Made by a program: the position numbers and the translations under genes. The notes beneath the pieces were generated by a model. The model searched no databases, was not told where the DNA came from, and saw only the letters and a list, made by a program, of their open reading frames with translations. DNA of 36,871 bases, taken from NCBI GenBank assembly GCA_031292215.1, contig JARLHO010000092.1, positions 1 to 36,871 of the forward strand. The letters run 5' to 3'. Of the stretch, positions 23,270 to 32,501 are shown in pieces. This stretch comes from Syntrophobacteraceae bacterium (GTDB taxonomy: Bacteria; Desulfobacterota; Syntrophobacteria; Syntrophobacterales; Syntrophobacteraceae). How positions within the stretch are numbered: position 1 is the first letter of the stretch; each line of letters opens with the position of its first letter.

Positions 23270-26074
23270 TCATTTAATTTTCTTGTCCAAAATATGCCGG
23301 ACTTTTTCAGCCATCGCCGCGTTGGAAAAAGGTTTCTGGAGGAAATGGACCCCCTCCTCCAGCACGCCATGATGGGCGATTACATTGGCGGTATAGCCGG
23401 ACATGAACAGGGATTCGAGTCCGGGCCTTAAGGCGTTCAGGTTTGCATAGAGTTCTTTGGCGTTCATCTCGGGCATGACAACATCGCTCATAAGAAGATC
23501 GATTTGGCCGGGGTGGGCTTTGGCCAAACGGATGGCCTCGCCAGGCGTCCCCGCCTGCAACACCGTATACCCCTGACGTTCCAGCATCTTGGTCGCCATT
23601 TTGAGTATGGCCGGTTCATCCTCCACCAGAAGGATCGTCTCGTCTCCGCGGCGTATCGTTGGTTTCGTAGCGCCTGCTTTGGATGTCTGCTCGGCCTTGG
23701 CGGCATGCCTGGGCAAATAAATCTTAAAGGTTGTCCCTTGGGACGGTTCGCTATAGACATTTACGAAGCCGCTATTTTGCCTGACAATGCCATAGACCGT
23801 CGCCAGACCAAGCCCGGTACCTTCGCCCACCCCCTTGGTGGTAAAAAAAGGCTCGAAAAGTCTGCCCCGTGTTTCTTCATCCATGCCGCAACCGTTGTCG
23901 CTAACGGCGAGCAGCACGTACTCACCGGCGACTGTCCCCGCATGATCGGCGCAGTAGGCCCGGTCGAAGACGATGTTTTCCGTTTCGATGGTTATCTTCC
24001 CATTGCCATCGATGGCGTCCCGGGCGTTCACGCACAAATTGGCGAGGATCTGGTCGATCTGTGTGGGGTCCACCTTGACAGGCCACAAGTTATTGTCGGG
24101 CAGCCAGGCAAGATCCATATCCTCTCCGATAAGGCGGCGGAGCATTTTGAGCATTCCTTCCACGGTCTCGTTTAGATCGAGTATTTTCGGGGCCACGGTC
24201 TGCTTGCGGGCAAAGGCCAGGAGTTGTCGGGTGAGATCCGCGGAGCGCTCCGCGGCTTTTTGGATTTCCTGCAGGTCGGCATGGAGCGGTTGGGTGGAAT
24301 CGACCTGCTCCATGGCCATTTCCACATGGCCGAGGATAACGCCCAACATATTATTGAAATCATGGGCCACCCCACCGGCCAGCCTTCCCACCGACTCCAT
24401 CTTCCGAGCCTGGCTCAACTGCGCCTGCAACTTTTCCCGCGTCTCCTCCGCACTTTTTCGCTCGGTGATGTCCCAGTCAATGCCGTAGACCCTCAAAGGT
24501 CTGCCCGCCATGTCACGGATCAGTCTGCCGCGGGAGTTGATGTAATGGAGGCTCCCATCGGGCCAGATCACGCGGTACTCCACTTCGTAGAAAGCACCAT
24601 GAGATAGGGTTCGGGCCATGGCCGCAGTCAGTGGTTCCCGATCGTCGGGATGCACCCTGCGGAAAAATTCCTCGGCCGCTCCGGTAAAGGTAGCCGGATC
24701 GATCCCGAGCAAAAGACAGACCCGGTCGTCGAAGCAGCGCACATCCTCTGCGATTTCCCGGGACCAGACACCCATGTGGGCCGAACTTAAAGCAATATCG
24801 AGTCTTTCCTCACTTTCCCGCAGCTTCTCCTCCACCTGTTCGCGCGCGGTGATGTCTATGTTTAAACCGATCATCCGCAGAGGTTTCCCATCCCCATCGC
24901 GAAGCACGTGACCGTCGGCCTTAATATGGACAACCGTCCCGTCGGGGCGCAGGACGCGAAATTTCGTGTCAAGATGTCGCTGCCCATTTATGGCCGCCCG
25001 GAATTCCTCGATCGCCCGCAGGGAGTCATCGGGGTGGAGCGCCTGCTCCCAGGCTTGAATCGCTCCGGGGAAATTCTCGCGCGTTAGCCCGTAGAGTTCA
25101 AACATTTGGTCATCCCAGACCATGTCGTTTTCCTGGAGGTTCCAATCCCAAACCCCGGCCTTTGCGGAGGCCGTGGCAAGATTAAGACGACTGGTAATTT
25201 CACGCAGCTCTCGTTCAGCCCTTTTTCGCTCGGTGATGTCCCGGATATTACACTGGATGACTTTGGCGCGGTCCACCAGGTAGACGTTGCTCACAAACTC
25301 CACGTCGATGCGGCGCCCGTCAAAGGTTTGCAACGGCAAGTCTTCGTAGCGGATGTATTCGCTATCCTGGAGGATCTTGAAGGCTTCCCGGGACTCGGCA
25401 GTGTCTTTGAATACACCTATCTCCCAGATGTGCTTGCCGAACAATTCGTCGTAGGAATAACCGAGTAACCGCAACAGGAAAGGATTGACGTCGACCACCC
25501 TGCCCGTATCGGCATCGAGAATCAAAATCCCGTCCTTGGCCGATTCAAAGAGCCGCCGGTAGCGCTTTTCGGAATTTTGCAGCGCCTCTTCCACCAGTCT
25601 TTTCTCGGTGATATTTTGAAAAACACAGTGGGTCTGCTTGAAGCGGCCTTGGGAGTCTACTCCGATTTTCCCGTTAAAAGACACCAGCATCTTCGATCCG
25701 TCTTTTTTGACCATCTCGAACTCGACGCCCAGGATTTCACCGACAGCCTTGAACCTCGGGAAATTTTCCCTGAAGTGATCGGCCCAGTCCGGGGGCAGGA
25801 AATCGGCGAAGTTTCTTCCGATAACCTCTTCTTCGGTGTAGCCTAAAGCCTCAAGCCAGGCCGGGTTGACAGCGACAAAGTCTCCGTTTTGATCCAAAGA
25901 TTGGTAGGCCAGGGGGGCTCGATCGTAGAGGAGCTTGAACTTTTGTTCGCTTTCCATTAGAGCGGTTTCGGCCTTAATGGATGCTCCCATTCTCCCTTCC
26001 AAATCGGCGACCTGTTGACGCAATGTCGCTAGTTCGTCCTCAAGGTCCTGGATATTTCGGTGTTTACCTTCCAC
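23270..26074 (-). CDS. Hybrid sensor histidine kinase with four PAS domains and a receiver
   Basis: This 934-residue soluble sensor starts with a short coiled coil (residues 5-45). Four PAS/PAC units follow, each closed by an ITE(R/K)- or ITAR-like end (FQNITEKR, IRDITERK, NIDITARE, WDITERKS). Next come HisKA with the phosphorylated histidine in GGVAHDFNN, HATPase_c (N box ANLCVNARDAI, G boxes SDNGCGMDE and GVGEGTGLGLA) and a C-terminal receiver with aspartate D864 in MSDVVMPE. No transmembrane helix is seen, so it senses a cytoplasmic cue. The start is GTG at 26074, with only a weak ribosome-binding site, so a later start is possible. There is no response-regulator gene beside it, and its signal and targets are unknown. 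Confidence 0.92.
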   Translation of the reverse strand: MEGKHRNIQDLEDELATLRQQVADLEGRMGASIKAETALMESEQKFKLLYDRAPLAYQSLDQNGDFVAVNPAWLEALGYTEEEVIGRNFADFLPPDWADHFRENFPRFKAVGEILGVEFEMVKKDGSKMLVSFNGKIGVDSQGRFKQTHCVFQNITEKRLVEEALQNSEKRYRRLFESAKDGILILDADTGRVVDVNPFLLRLLGYSYDELFGKHIWEIGVFKDTAESREAFKILQDSEYIRYEDLPLQTFDGRRIDVEFVSNVYLVDRAKVIQCNIRDITERKRAERELREITSRLNLATASAKAGVWDWNLQENDMVWDDQMFELYGLTRENFPGAIQAWEQALHPDDSLRAIEEFRAAINGQRHLDTKFRVLRPDGTVVHIKADGHVLRDGDGKPLRMIGLNIDITAREQVEEKLRESEERLDIALSSAHMGVWSREIAEDVRCFDDRVCLLLGIDPATFTGAAEEFFRRVHPDDREPLTAAMARTLSHGAFYEVEYRVIWPDGSLHYINSRGRLIRDMAGRPLRVYGIDWDITERKSAEETREKLQAQLSQARKMESVGRLAGGVAHDFNNMLGVILGHVEMAMEQVDSTQPLHADLQEIQKAAERSADLTRQLLAFARKQTVAPKILDLNETVEGMLKMLRRLIGEDMDLAWLPDNNLWPVKVDPTQIDQILANLCVNARDAIDGNGKITIETENIVFDRAYCADHAGTVAGEYVLLAVSDNGCGMDEETRGRLFEPFFTTKGVGEGTGLGLATVYGIVRQNSGFVNVYSEPSQGTTFKIYLPRHAAKAEQTSKAGATKPTIRRGDETILLVEDEPAILKMATKMLERQGYTVLQAGTPGEAIRLAKAHPGQIDLLMSDVVMPEMNAKELYANLNALRPGLESLFMSGYTANVIAHHGVLEEGVHFLQKPFSNAAMAEKVRHILDKKIK

Positions 26075-26160
26075 TGCGCGTCCCCCACCCTGAAAGCCTG
26101 CCGCAACGAAGTTGCGTCCATGATTGATCCGAAATCGGCGTTAGGTTCATGGTTTAATCC

Positions 26161-26191
26161 GATGGGTTGCGCTTTGCTCCACCCATCCTAC
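26161..26191. repeat. Diverged REP-like palindrome
   Basis: GATGGGTTGCGCTTTGCTCC followed by ACCCATCCTAC matches the fold and layout of the REP-like repeats at 7594, 7655 and 17620, with compensating changes in both arms (GGGT/ACCC instead of GGGCT/AGCCC). Confidence 0.6.
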
Positions 26192-26314
26192 GGCTCACTT
26201 GGGCGAAAAACGACGCATTTTGAACGTAACTTGGCACCAACACATTTGGACTTTGGCAACAAGCACCGGATGTTTTATTCTACAACTTCTCCACAAATTT
26301 AGCAAAAACACTAT

Positions 26315-28162
26315 TCAGCCACACTTTTGGGCCTCTGGGACATCCCCCACCGAATGAAATTGGAGGAATGAAGCCAGACCGGATGGGCCCATGTAGCGTT
26401 CCAGAGTATGGGGGTCGGTGCGCGCCAGATCGACTAGCACCAGCGCATCGATTGACTTGGAAAATGCCGGGTCCACGCCGAACCCGAGGAATTGTCCTCC
26501 AAGTTTCACATAATGTTTGAGCAGTATGGGGATCCCCTTGGAGTCGGTTTCGATATCGGAGATCACCTCCGAGAATTCGTTAATGTCACACAGCGTGGAA
26601 TAAGCCGGCGCGAGGTCTTTTTTACCCCCGGGCCAGCGTCTTGCGATCGGTTGCCTTGGGCGAACGAACCTTGCGAGGTCGGATCTCGTGTAGCCTGCCC
26701 GCAGGAATCTAACGATCAGCCGGCGAGAAATGCCCAGGTAATCGTTACTAATGCTTACGGCCCCGAACAGGAAACGATACCGGGGATTTTTTGCCACAAA
26801 GCTCCCGATCCCAGACCAGAGGAGCAAAAGGGGCTGATAGGTCTTCTGATACTCCGGACGCACAAAGGATCTGCCGACCTCAAGGCAGAGGCCGATACTG
26901 GTGAAAAGTTCGCTCTGATACTCGAAAAGCGTGTTCGTATACAGGCCCTTCACACCGTAGGCTTCCAAAATGGCGTCTGCCGGGCCAAGTCTGTAGCCTC
27001 CGACAATTTCCCGGCCCTGCCGGTCCCACAAAATTATGTGTCGATAGTACGAATCGAAACGGTCGATATCCAGAGAGCGCCCTGTGCCTTCCCCGGCTCC
27101 CCGGAAGGCGATTTCGCGAAGGCGTCCGATTTCATGGATGGTGTTGGGCGCTTGGGGGGCGCTCAGGCAAAAGACCTCGAAGTTTTTCGTAGACACCAGC
27201 CGCTGCTGCGGGGGCAAGCCCTCAATTTCCCCCATAACCGTGCCCGCGGCCTTAGCCCCGGCTACCGGTTGTCTTTTCAAAGCAGGTGCTGAGGCGGGCG
27301 CAAAAGAAATCAGCCGCTTTTCGCCTTTTCGGTTCTTGAGATTATAAGTGCGAAGGCGCAGGTACTCCATCATGGCCAAATCCCCAAGGCCTGCGAGCTT
27401 TTTAGGGGAAACCGGTTTTCCGATGTACACCCGGATCATTCGAGGGTGGTTTCTTAGATTTTCTCTTGGCAGGAGCATACTGCGCAGCAGGGGGTGAATC
27501 AAACCGAGCGCGCAGAAAAGGAGGCTATTGCGGCCTTCGAAGTACACGGGGAGAACGGAGGCCTCCGTCTTTCGAATAATCCTTGCCACACCGGGGCTCC
27601 ACTGCGAGTCGATCACCCCGGATCTCAAGTCATGAACGCAGGAAACCTCTCCGGCCGGAAAAATACCCAGAGCATGGCCGCTTCGCACCCAATCGACAGC
27701 CTTTAGCAGGGGCTTAATGTTCTGGCTCGTCGCGCCCCTTGTCCGATAAGGATCGACGTAGAAGAGCTCCTCATTTAGTTCGCCGATGGCAAGGGCTGCG
27801 AGCAAAAAATTCGCCATTATCCTGGCGTCTCCGCGCGCCGTCCCAAGGAGAGAGCTCAGCACCAGCCCCTCCACGGCTCCAAAGGGATGGTTGGCGACAG
27901 CGATCAGGGGGCCGGAGCGAGGTATCCTGGCCCGATCGGATGGGGAGAGTTCAAAACCGACATCGAGCGCTCTTAGCACCCGGTCGGAAATCGCCATGGT
28001 TTTTGGAAGCGAGTCGAGTTTTTCATGGAGTCCATCCATGCGCTTAACGGGCAGTATATATTTGACAAATAGTGCCCTTAACAGGTTGGCCCGGATTGAT
28101 TGGCGCTTTAGACCTCTTCGGCTGAAAAGACTTTCGACAGCGTTGCCCACCAACTCATTCAT
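26315..28162 (-). CDS. OlsF-like bifunctional acyltransferase (PlsC domain plus ornithine N-acyltransferase-type GNAT domain)
   Basis: This 615-residue fusion has an N-terminal lysophospholipid/glycerol-phosphate acyltransferase domain (ANHPFGAVEG near 90, an HP-F-G-variant of the H-x4-D box, and GIFPAGEVS). Its C-terminal domain resembles OlsB and hemolysin-type N-acyltransferases (EIGRLREIAFRGAGEGTGRSLD..GGYRLG..LEVGRSFV). The same order is found in OlsF of Serratia, which makes ornithine lipids in both steps, so phosphate-free aminolipid synthesis at the inner membrane is the best guess. Start ATG 28162 with GGGAG upstream. In the first domain the usual aspartate is replaced by glutamate, as in many members of this subgroup. 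It stands alone on the minus strand, 152 bases from the sensor kinase, with no evident link to aromatic degradation. Confidence 0.82.
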   Translation of the reverse strand: MNELVGNAVESLFSRRGLKRQSIRANLLRALFVKYILPVKRMDGLHEKLDSLPKTMAISDRVLRALDVGFELSPSDRARIPRSGPLIAVANHPFGAVEGLVLSSLLGTARGDARIMANFLLAALAIGELNEELFYVDPYRTRGATSQNIKPLLKAVDWVRSGHALGIFPAGEVSCVHDLRSGVIDSQWSPGVARIIRKTEASVLPVYFEGRNSLLFCALGLIHPLLRSMLLPRENLRNHPRMIRVYIGKPVSPKKLAGLGDLAMMEYLRLRTYNLKNRKGEKRLISFAPASAPALKRQPVAGAKAAGTVMGEIEGLPPQQRLVSTKNFEVFCLSAPQAPNTIHEIGRLREIAFRGAGEGTGRSLDIDRFDSYYRHIILWDRQGREIVGGYRLGPADAILEAYGVKGLYTNTLFEYQSELFTSIGLCLEVGRSFVRPEYQKTYQPLLLLWSGIGSFVAKNPRYRFLFGAVSISNDYLGISRRLIVRFLRAGYTRSDLARFVRPRQPIARRWPGGKKDLAPAYSTLCDINEFSEVISDIETDSKGIPILLKHYVKLGGQFLGFGVDPAFSKSIDALVLVDLARTDPHTLERYMGPSGLASFLQFHSVGDVPEAQKCG

Positions 28163-28536
28163 AGAAAGCAGCTCCCTTCATCTACAGGTTTCGGATAGGA
28201 TTGTATGGGTATTTGTCCACGATGGGCGGCGGCGAAAAGTATAGGAAGGTTTAATGACGACAATGTGGGGCTGAAGTTAAGAATAGGTTACGGTAAATGG
28301 GTTTGGGGATTCACAACGTTTCTCCCTTCCCGGTGGTCCGATAAGGGAGGCAAGGGGCATCATCCGGCCCCCCCTGCCGGCGCCCTTTGTCGGCACCGCG
28401 AAGGGGTTCCCGCAAGGGCATTCGATGTCATCCAGCTATCTCAGTCTCCATGATCGCCAAAGTCTTCGGGACGAAAAATCGTCGGAGTTTTATCCGTGCT
28501 ATGCGAAAAGACTTGAAATCCCCCCCCCCTTTGAAA

Positions 28537-28754
28537 CTGACAATTACCCACACATGCGCCCACCTATCTCCTTTTGCAAAGTTGCAAATAAGGGGGGCGA
28601 GCGAGCCTAGCCGGTCCATGCGCGTCATTGCAAGCGGCTGGAGAGTAAATCCCCCCAACCCCCCTTTGCAAAAAAGGGGGGCGATCGGGCCAAGCCCCTT
28701 TCCCGGGAGTCTCCGCTAAGGGGTAAGCGGGCGTATGTGTAGGTAATTGTAAGC
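28537..28754. repeat. Large inverted-repeat element (dispersed hairpin family, copy A)
   Basis: The gap 28163-29046 holds no credible gene. An element is framed by inverted ends: CTGACAATTACCCACACATG at 28537 and its near-complement ending at 28754. It encloses the C6T3/A3G6 hairpin and the GCCAAGCCCCTTT..CTAAGGGGTAAGCGGGCG block. The right part, 28618-28754, is nearly identical to 30191-30324. A C10 run lies at 28520-28529 and another fragment at 28766-28800. Terminal inverted repeats and small size suggest a non-autonomous (MITE-like) element. Confidence 0.6.
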
Positions 28755-29046
28755 TTAGAAAATAAGGGGGGCGATCGGGCCAAGCCCCCTTCGGCGATTG
28801 AGTACTGTGGAGGCTGTCCGGCGTTCTATCAACGACTCCGGTGATCTTGAATAGTATTGGAAGGCGTGTTTTTGGCAGACCCGGCTCGGCAGAAAAAACA
28901 CTGAACCAGCCAAAGCATAGTCGATAAGCACTATTTCGAAGCCTGAAATTCCTGTCTAGTTGACGAAACCATCGCTATCGAAGAGGCCGGAATCAAAAAC
29001 AAGGGTGGGTGACCCTCCCCGCAAGGTATCGGCGCGGTTTTTACGG

Positions 29047-29301
29047 CTAGTAATGGTATCGGCAACTCAGGACGATAATATCTTCGCCTTCAACCTTGTA
29101 CACGAGACGGTGCTCCTGGCTTATTCTTCTGGACCAGTAGCCGGTAAGCTGGAATCTGAGCTTTTCCGGCTTACCGATTCCCTCTTCAGGATCTCGAATG
29201 ACGTCTTTTAGCAATCTGCGAATACGGAGCGCCATATGTTTGTCATTGTCCAGAAACCACTCAAAATCCGTCCATGCGGCTTCGGTAAACCGGATATTCA
29301 T
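29047..29301 (-). CDS. yoeB: YoeB/Txe-family mRNA interferase toxin
   Basis: This 84-residue RelE-superfamily toxin would cleave mRNA on the ribosome when the antitoxin is degraded. Length and catalytic positions match E. coli YoeB as known: E46, R65, H83 and Y84 are all present (PEKLRF, QEHRLVYK, SCRYHY). Its ATG overlaps the antitoxin stop (29298-29301), so it is translationally coupled. It is probably functional by residue content. It sits in a repeat-rich, gene-poor stretch typical of acquired modules. Confidence 0.93.
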   Translation of the reverse strand: MNIRFTEAAWTDFEWFLDNDKHMALRIRRLLKDVIRDPEEGIGKPEKLRFQLTGYWSRRISQEHRLVYKVEGEDIIVLSCRYHY

Positions 29302-29555
29302 AGTTCCTCGGGAGGGAAAGGAACTGTCATGTTTTCTCTTACCTGCTGTAAGGCCTCTTCCAGGTGTGCACGGTTTACGGGTGAGCGCAGCAGGTAAGCT
29401 GTCTCCTCCAGGCTCCTGTAGTCATCGATGGAAATCAAGACGGCCTGTTCGGAGGAATCCTTGTCCACGATCACGGTAGGTTCCGAGTTCTCGTGAACTT
29501 CATGAATCAGGGCGCGCAAATTTTTTTTGGCGTTGGAAAGAGTAACGGCTTTCAT
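29298..29555 (-). CDS. yefM: YefM/Phd-family antitoxin
   Basis: This 85-residue antitoxin has an N-terminal Phd/YefM DNA-binding domain (MKAVTLSNAKKNLRALIHEV) and a C-terminal toxin-neutralising tail. The start at 29555 follows GAGGTGG and drops four residues (MRWT) of the longer frame. It would repress its own promoter together with YoeB. I see no convincing palindromic operator upstream. Confidence 0.9.
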   Translation of the reverse strand: MKAVTLSNAKKNLRALIHEVHENSEPTVIVDKDSSEQAVLISIDDYRSLEETAYLLRSPVNRAHLEEALQQVRENMTVPFPPEEL

Positions 29556-30190
29556 GGTCCACCTCATCTCGCACTTTTAGTAGAGCATACTGCAAAAGGC
29601 GCTAACCGTCGATAGCGCCGGCCAGGAGGTATCCAATCAATGTCAGTAGACATAAATATCTCCTTTCCGCTGACTACCATAGCCATTCTATTGAATTCCT
29701 GTCAATAAATGTCGCCGGAAAAGATTTGATCATTCTCGCCCCGGCAGGGTCGCTATCGGATGATCGCCAAACCTACATAATGCTCACTTCCGGCCATCGA
29801 CGCCGTACTCATCGAAGTGGATATCGCCTCCGACCTTTCGGAAAATAAGCTTTCAGGATGAATATCTGAAGATTTTCGACTTTTGCAAGAGGCTCCTCTG
29901 ATCCGAAATGGTTTTCGTAAGGCCCCTACAATCCGATGGCCAGGAGTTGCTCTCCCGCTCGCTCACCGGGTCAATCCCTTAAAACCCGGGTAGGCACGAG
30001 CCGTAGGGGTGGCATGGCTCGGGCGGATCCGCGCAAAGGCGATGTTTTTGGTTAAGCCCGATCCTTGCCTGCGGATCGCCCGTAAAGAGGCAACCCATGG
30101 CACATGTGGCGCACAAAAAACAGGCAGCGAGCCATGCGTTTTCCCGCATTTCGTTGTGGGGTATGGAATCGCTCTATCCATTCTTTAATC

Positions 30191-30324
30191 ATGCGCGTCA
30201 TTGCAAGCGGCTGGAGAGTAAATCCCCCCAACCCCTTGCAAAAAAGGGGGGCGATCGGGCCAAGCCCCTTTCCCGGGAGTCTCCGCTAAGGGGTAAGCGG
30301 GCGCATGTGTGGGTAATTGTCAGC
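30191..30324. repeat. Dispersed hairpin repeat, copy B
   Basis: About 134 bases nearly identical to 28618-28754 (ATGCGCGTCATTGCAAGCGG.. to GTGGGTAATTGTCAGC), three bases shorter in the C-run. Unlike copy A it has no left inverted arm nearby. The surrounding gap 29556-30772 shows no credible gene; its reading frames are not family-like. Confidence 0.7.
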
Positions 30325-30546
30325 ATTTAGCCGGCCTAAAAGATTGTCTCCTCTATAGCTTACCCAGGTATCCGGGAAGATGCTCCCTCAGTGGCTAGGC
30401 TCATCCGATGAGGATGGATGGAGGAGCTAATTCGTTATACTGAACGAACCCGCATGGGAGTTTTTTGTTCTCCTTTGTTCTAACACTGCGCTTTCCCGGG
30501 TCAATATTTTCCAAATATCTTGTTGCCTTTCGCGACCACTTTCGAT

Positions 30547-30571
30547 ATTTTGATCACCGCAGTGAATTATA
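30547..30571. promoter_or_regulatory. Candidate IclR operator upstream of the PaaK-type ligase
   Basis: A 25-base site with core TCACCGCAGTGAATT matches 22 of 25 positions at 32431-32455, just before the iclR gene. It contains the inverted half-sites TCAC and GTGA. It lies about 200 bases before the ligase start. Confidence 0.55.
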
Positions 30572-30772
30572 GCGCGTGTTCAGCCGGAAGTTCCAGATAG
30601 CAGCCGCCCCTTTCCCCGATTAGAAATTCCCCTTCGTAGCGCAGGCTGCAATCGATAAGACAACTATAGGGATTACCCTTGCCGAGACTGCTCGCAGGGG
30701 AACTCGGTAGTCCGTAGATTTTGGCCCCGGTCGATTTCCACCCACCAGGGGGGGGGGAGGCACGTGACTCAG

Positions 30773-32101
30773 ATGGCAAATCATACAAGCAACTACTGGA
30801 ACCCGTGGCTCGAAACACTCGAGCCTTGGGCGCTTCGGCAAATCGAGCTCAAAAACTTCCGCAAATACGTCGGTTATGCCAAGGAGCACTCGGGTCTATA
30901 CCGCAAAAAACTTGCGGGAATCGATCCCGAAGACATCAAGACGATGGAGGACGTCCGCAAGCTGCCCCTTACGGATAAAGAGGATCTTCGGCTTGCGCAG
31001 CACGGAGACCATGCGACGCTCTACGGGGACCTTTTGGGGGTAAGTCCCCTGGAGGTAAGCGACTTTCGCCAGACGTCGGGAACCACGGGCAAGCCGGTCT
31101 ACGTTCCCGAAAGCTATGAGAGCTGGCAGTGGCGCATCGAGGTATGGAGCCACATTCTTTGGATGGCCGGATTCCGGGAAACCGACAGGGTTTTCATCCC
31201 CTTTGGCTACAATGTCTATGTGGCCTTCTGGGAAGGACATTACGCGGCCGAAAAAGTGGGGTGCGAGGTCGTGCCCGGCGGGGCTCTCGACACAGGGGCA
31301 AGGATCGCCAAGATACGCGAGGTCGGGGCGACCGGTCTTATGAATACGCCCACCTATGGCCTCCATATGGCGGAGGTCGCAAGGAGCATGGGGATCGATC
31401 CGAGGCAAATGGGAATAAGAAAGATGCTGTGCGCCGGGGAACCTCTTCCGGCCCCGACCCGCCGGCTTCTCGAAAAGAGCTGGGACGCCGAGGTCTACGA
31501 CCACATAGGCGGCACCGAGCCTTGCGCCTGGGCGGCAATGTGTTCGGAGCGAAACGGGCTACACATCATGGAGCCGTTCTTTCTTGTGGAAATTTTGGAC
31601 GTGGACGACCCGAGCAAAGAGGTTGGGGTCGGCGAGCTTGGCACAGCGGTAGTCACCCCTCTTGGACGCCATTCTTTCCCGCTGGTTCGGTTCAACACCA
31701 AGGATCTGGTAAGAAAGGCCGCCCCCGGATGCTCCTGCGGCAGGACCTCCATGAAGATCTCCGAGGTAGCCGGCCGGACCGATCACCTCCTGAAAATTCG
31801 CGGCGTGCTCTTTACGCCGGTAACCGTCGAGGAGGTTTTGCGGGAGCAATTCCCCGAGGTGATCGAATACGAAATCACGCTTAGCAAAAAGGGGGTGATG
31901 GACGCGGTAAGCCTGAAGGTGGAATCGGAGAGCGCACTGGGCGCCGAGGCTTCGGCCGAGTTAAGGAAAAGAATTGGAGAAAGGCTGAAGGTAAAGACCA
32001 ACCTGAGCTTTGAGACCGAAGTGGTAAACCCCGGCCAATTGCCTCGCTACACACTCAAGGCGACGAGATTTAAGGACCTGAGAGAACGGACGGATGGATA
32101 A
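30773..32101 (+). CDS. Phenylacetate-CoA ligase family protein (PaaK-like AMP-forming ligase)
   Basis: This adenylate-forming enzyme would activate an aromatic or other carboxylic acid to its CoA ester. It is about 442 residues long, as in PaaK. It shows the phosphate loop RQTSGTTGKPVYV, an acceptor region YDHIGGTEPCAW, a cysteine pair GCSCGRTS, and the hinge/C-domain GRTDHLLKIRGVLFTP with a probable catalytic lysine in LPRYTLKATRF. I prefer ATG 30773; GTG 30764 is only 3 bases from the GGAGG. A run of ten G's (30748-30757) abuts this ribosome-binding site. Divergence from true PaaK means the substrate may differ. It appears to begin an operon with a small helical protein and the IclR gene. 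Confidence 0.9.
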   Translation: MANHTSNYWNPWLETLEPWALRQIELKNFRKYVGYAKEHSGLYRKKLAGIDPEDIKTMEDVRKLPLTDKEDLRLAQHGDHATLYGDLLGVSPLEVSDFRQTSGTTGKPVYVPESYESWQWRIEVWSHILWMAGFRETDRVFIPFGYNVYVAFWEGHYAAEKVGCEVVPGGALDTGARIAKIREVGATGLMNTPTYGLHMAEVARSMGIDPRQMGIRKMLCAGEPLPAPTRRLLEKSWDAEVYDHIGGTEPCAWAAMCSERNGLHIMEPFFLVEILDVDDPSKEVGVGELGTAVVTPLGRHSFPLVRFNTKDLVRKAAPGCSCGRTSMKISEVAGRTDHLLKIRGVLFTPVTVEEVLREQFPEVIEYEITLSKKGVMDAVSLKVESESALGAEASAELRKRIGERLKVKTNLSFETEVVNPGQLPRYTLKATRFKDLRERTDG

Positions 32102-32318
32102 AATGGATGGTGCGCAATTACACAGGCTACAGGCCATGAGCAGAAAAATCAAAGAGGTCGAAGAGGCGCTACAAGAGGTGCAAAGGCTTGGGGAGGGGGC
32201 GCCGGTGATAGAAAAAAATGTTCGAAGCATTTTGAGCCTCACCCACGCCCTGAGGTTTGGCATCTGCGACCTGGCGGACATGGAAGCCCCCTTGCTGGAA
32301 ATTGGAGGGGCGCAATAG
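32094..32318 (+). CDS. Small helical hypothetical protein coupled to the PaaK-type ligase
   Basis: This 74-residue protein begins within the last 8 bases of the ligase gene, or at ATG 32103. It is rich in charged heptad-like residues (MSRKIKEVEEALQEVQRL), suggesting a coiled coil or helical bundle, with one cysteine. Codon use matches neighbours and no competing frame is better. I do not recognise a family. The overlap suggests it works with, or is co-regulated with, the ligase. Confidence 0.6.
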   Translation: MDKMDGAQLHRLQAMSRKIKEVEEALQEVQRLGEGAPVIEKNVRSILSLTHALRFGICDLADMEAPLLEIGGAQ

Positions 32319-32430
32319 TTCCAGCATAGCAAAGAGGTTGGCCGAAGCGTTTCGTGGCCATTTCCGCCAATGTATCGGTTTTTTTGTCCAAATGGCGACT
32401 ATTCACTTGTCATTTTGCAATGTTTTAGCT

Positions 32431-32455
32431 ATTTTGTTCACCTCAGTGAATTTTA
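32431..32455. promoter_or_regulatory. Candidate IclR operator upstream of iclR
   Basis: A 25-base site with perfect inverted half-sites TTCAC-N4-GTGAA at 32437-32450. It matches the site at 30547-30571. At about 47 bases before the regulator start it is well placed for autoregulation. A separate GCCATTT/AAATGGC inverted pair lies at 32357-32396. Confidence 0.6.
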
Positions 32456-32501
32456 CGGTCTTTTCCCCGGTTACACGCATACGGTGATGACAGTGAGCAT
32501 A

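Noticed and set aside
29963-30181. Minus-strand ORF of 72 codons near repeat copy B
   Set aside because: No start signals or family pattern; lies in repeat-associated DNA.
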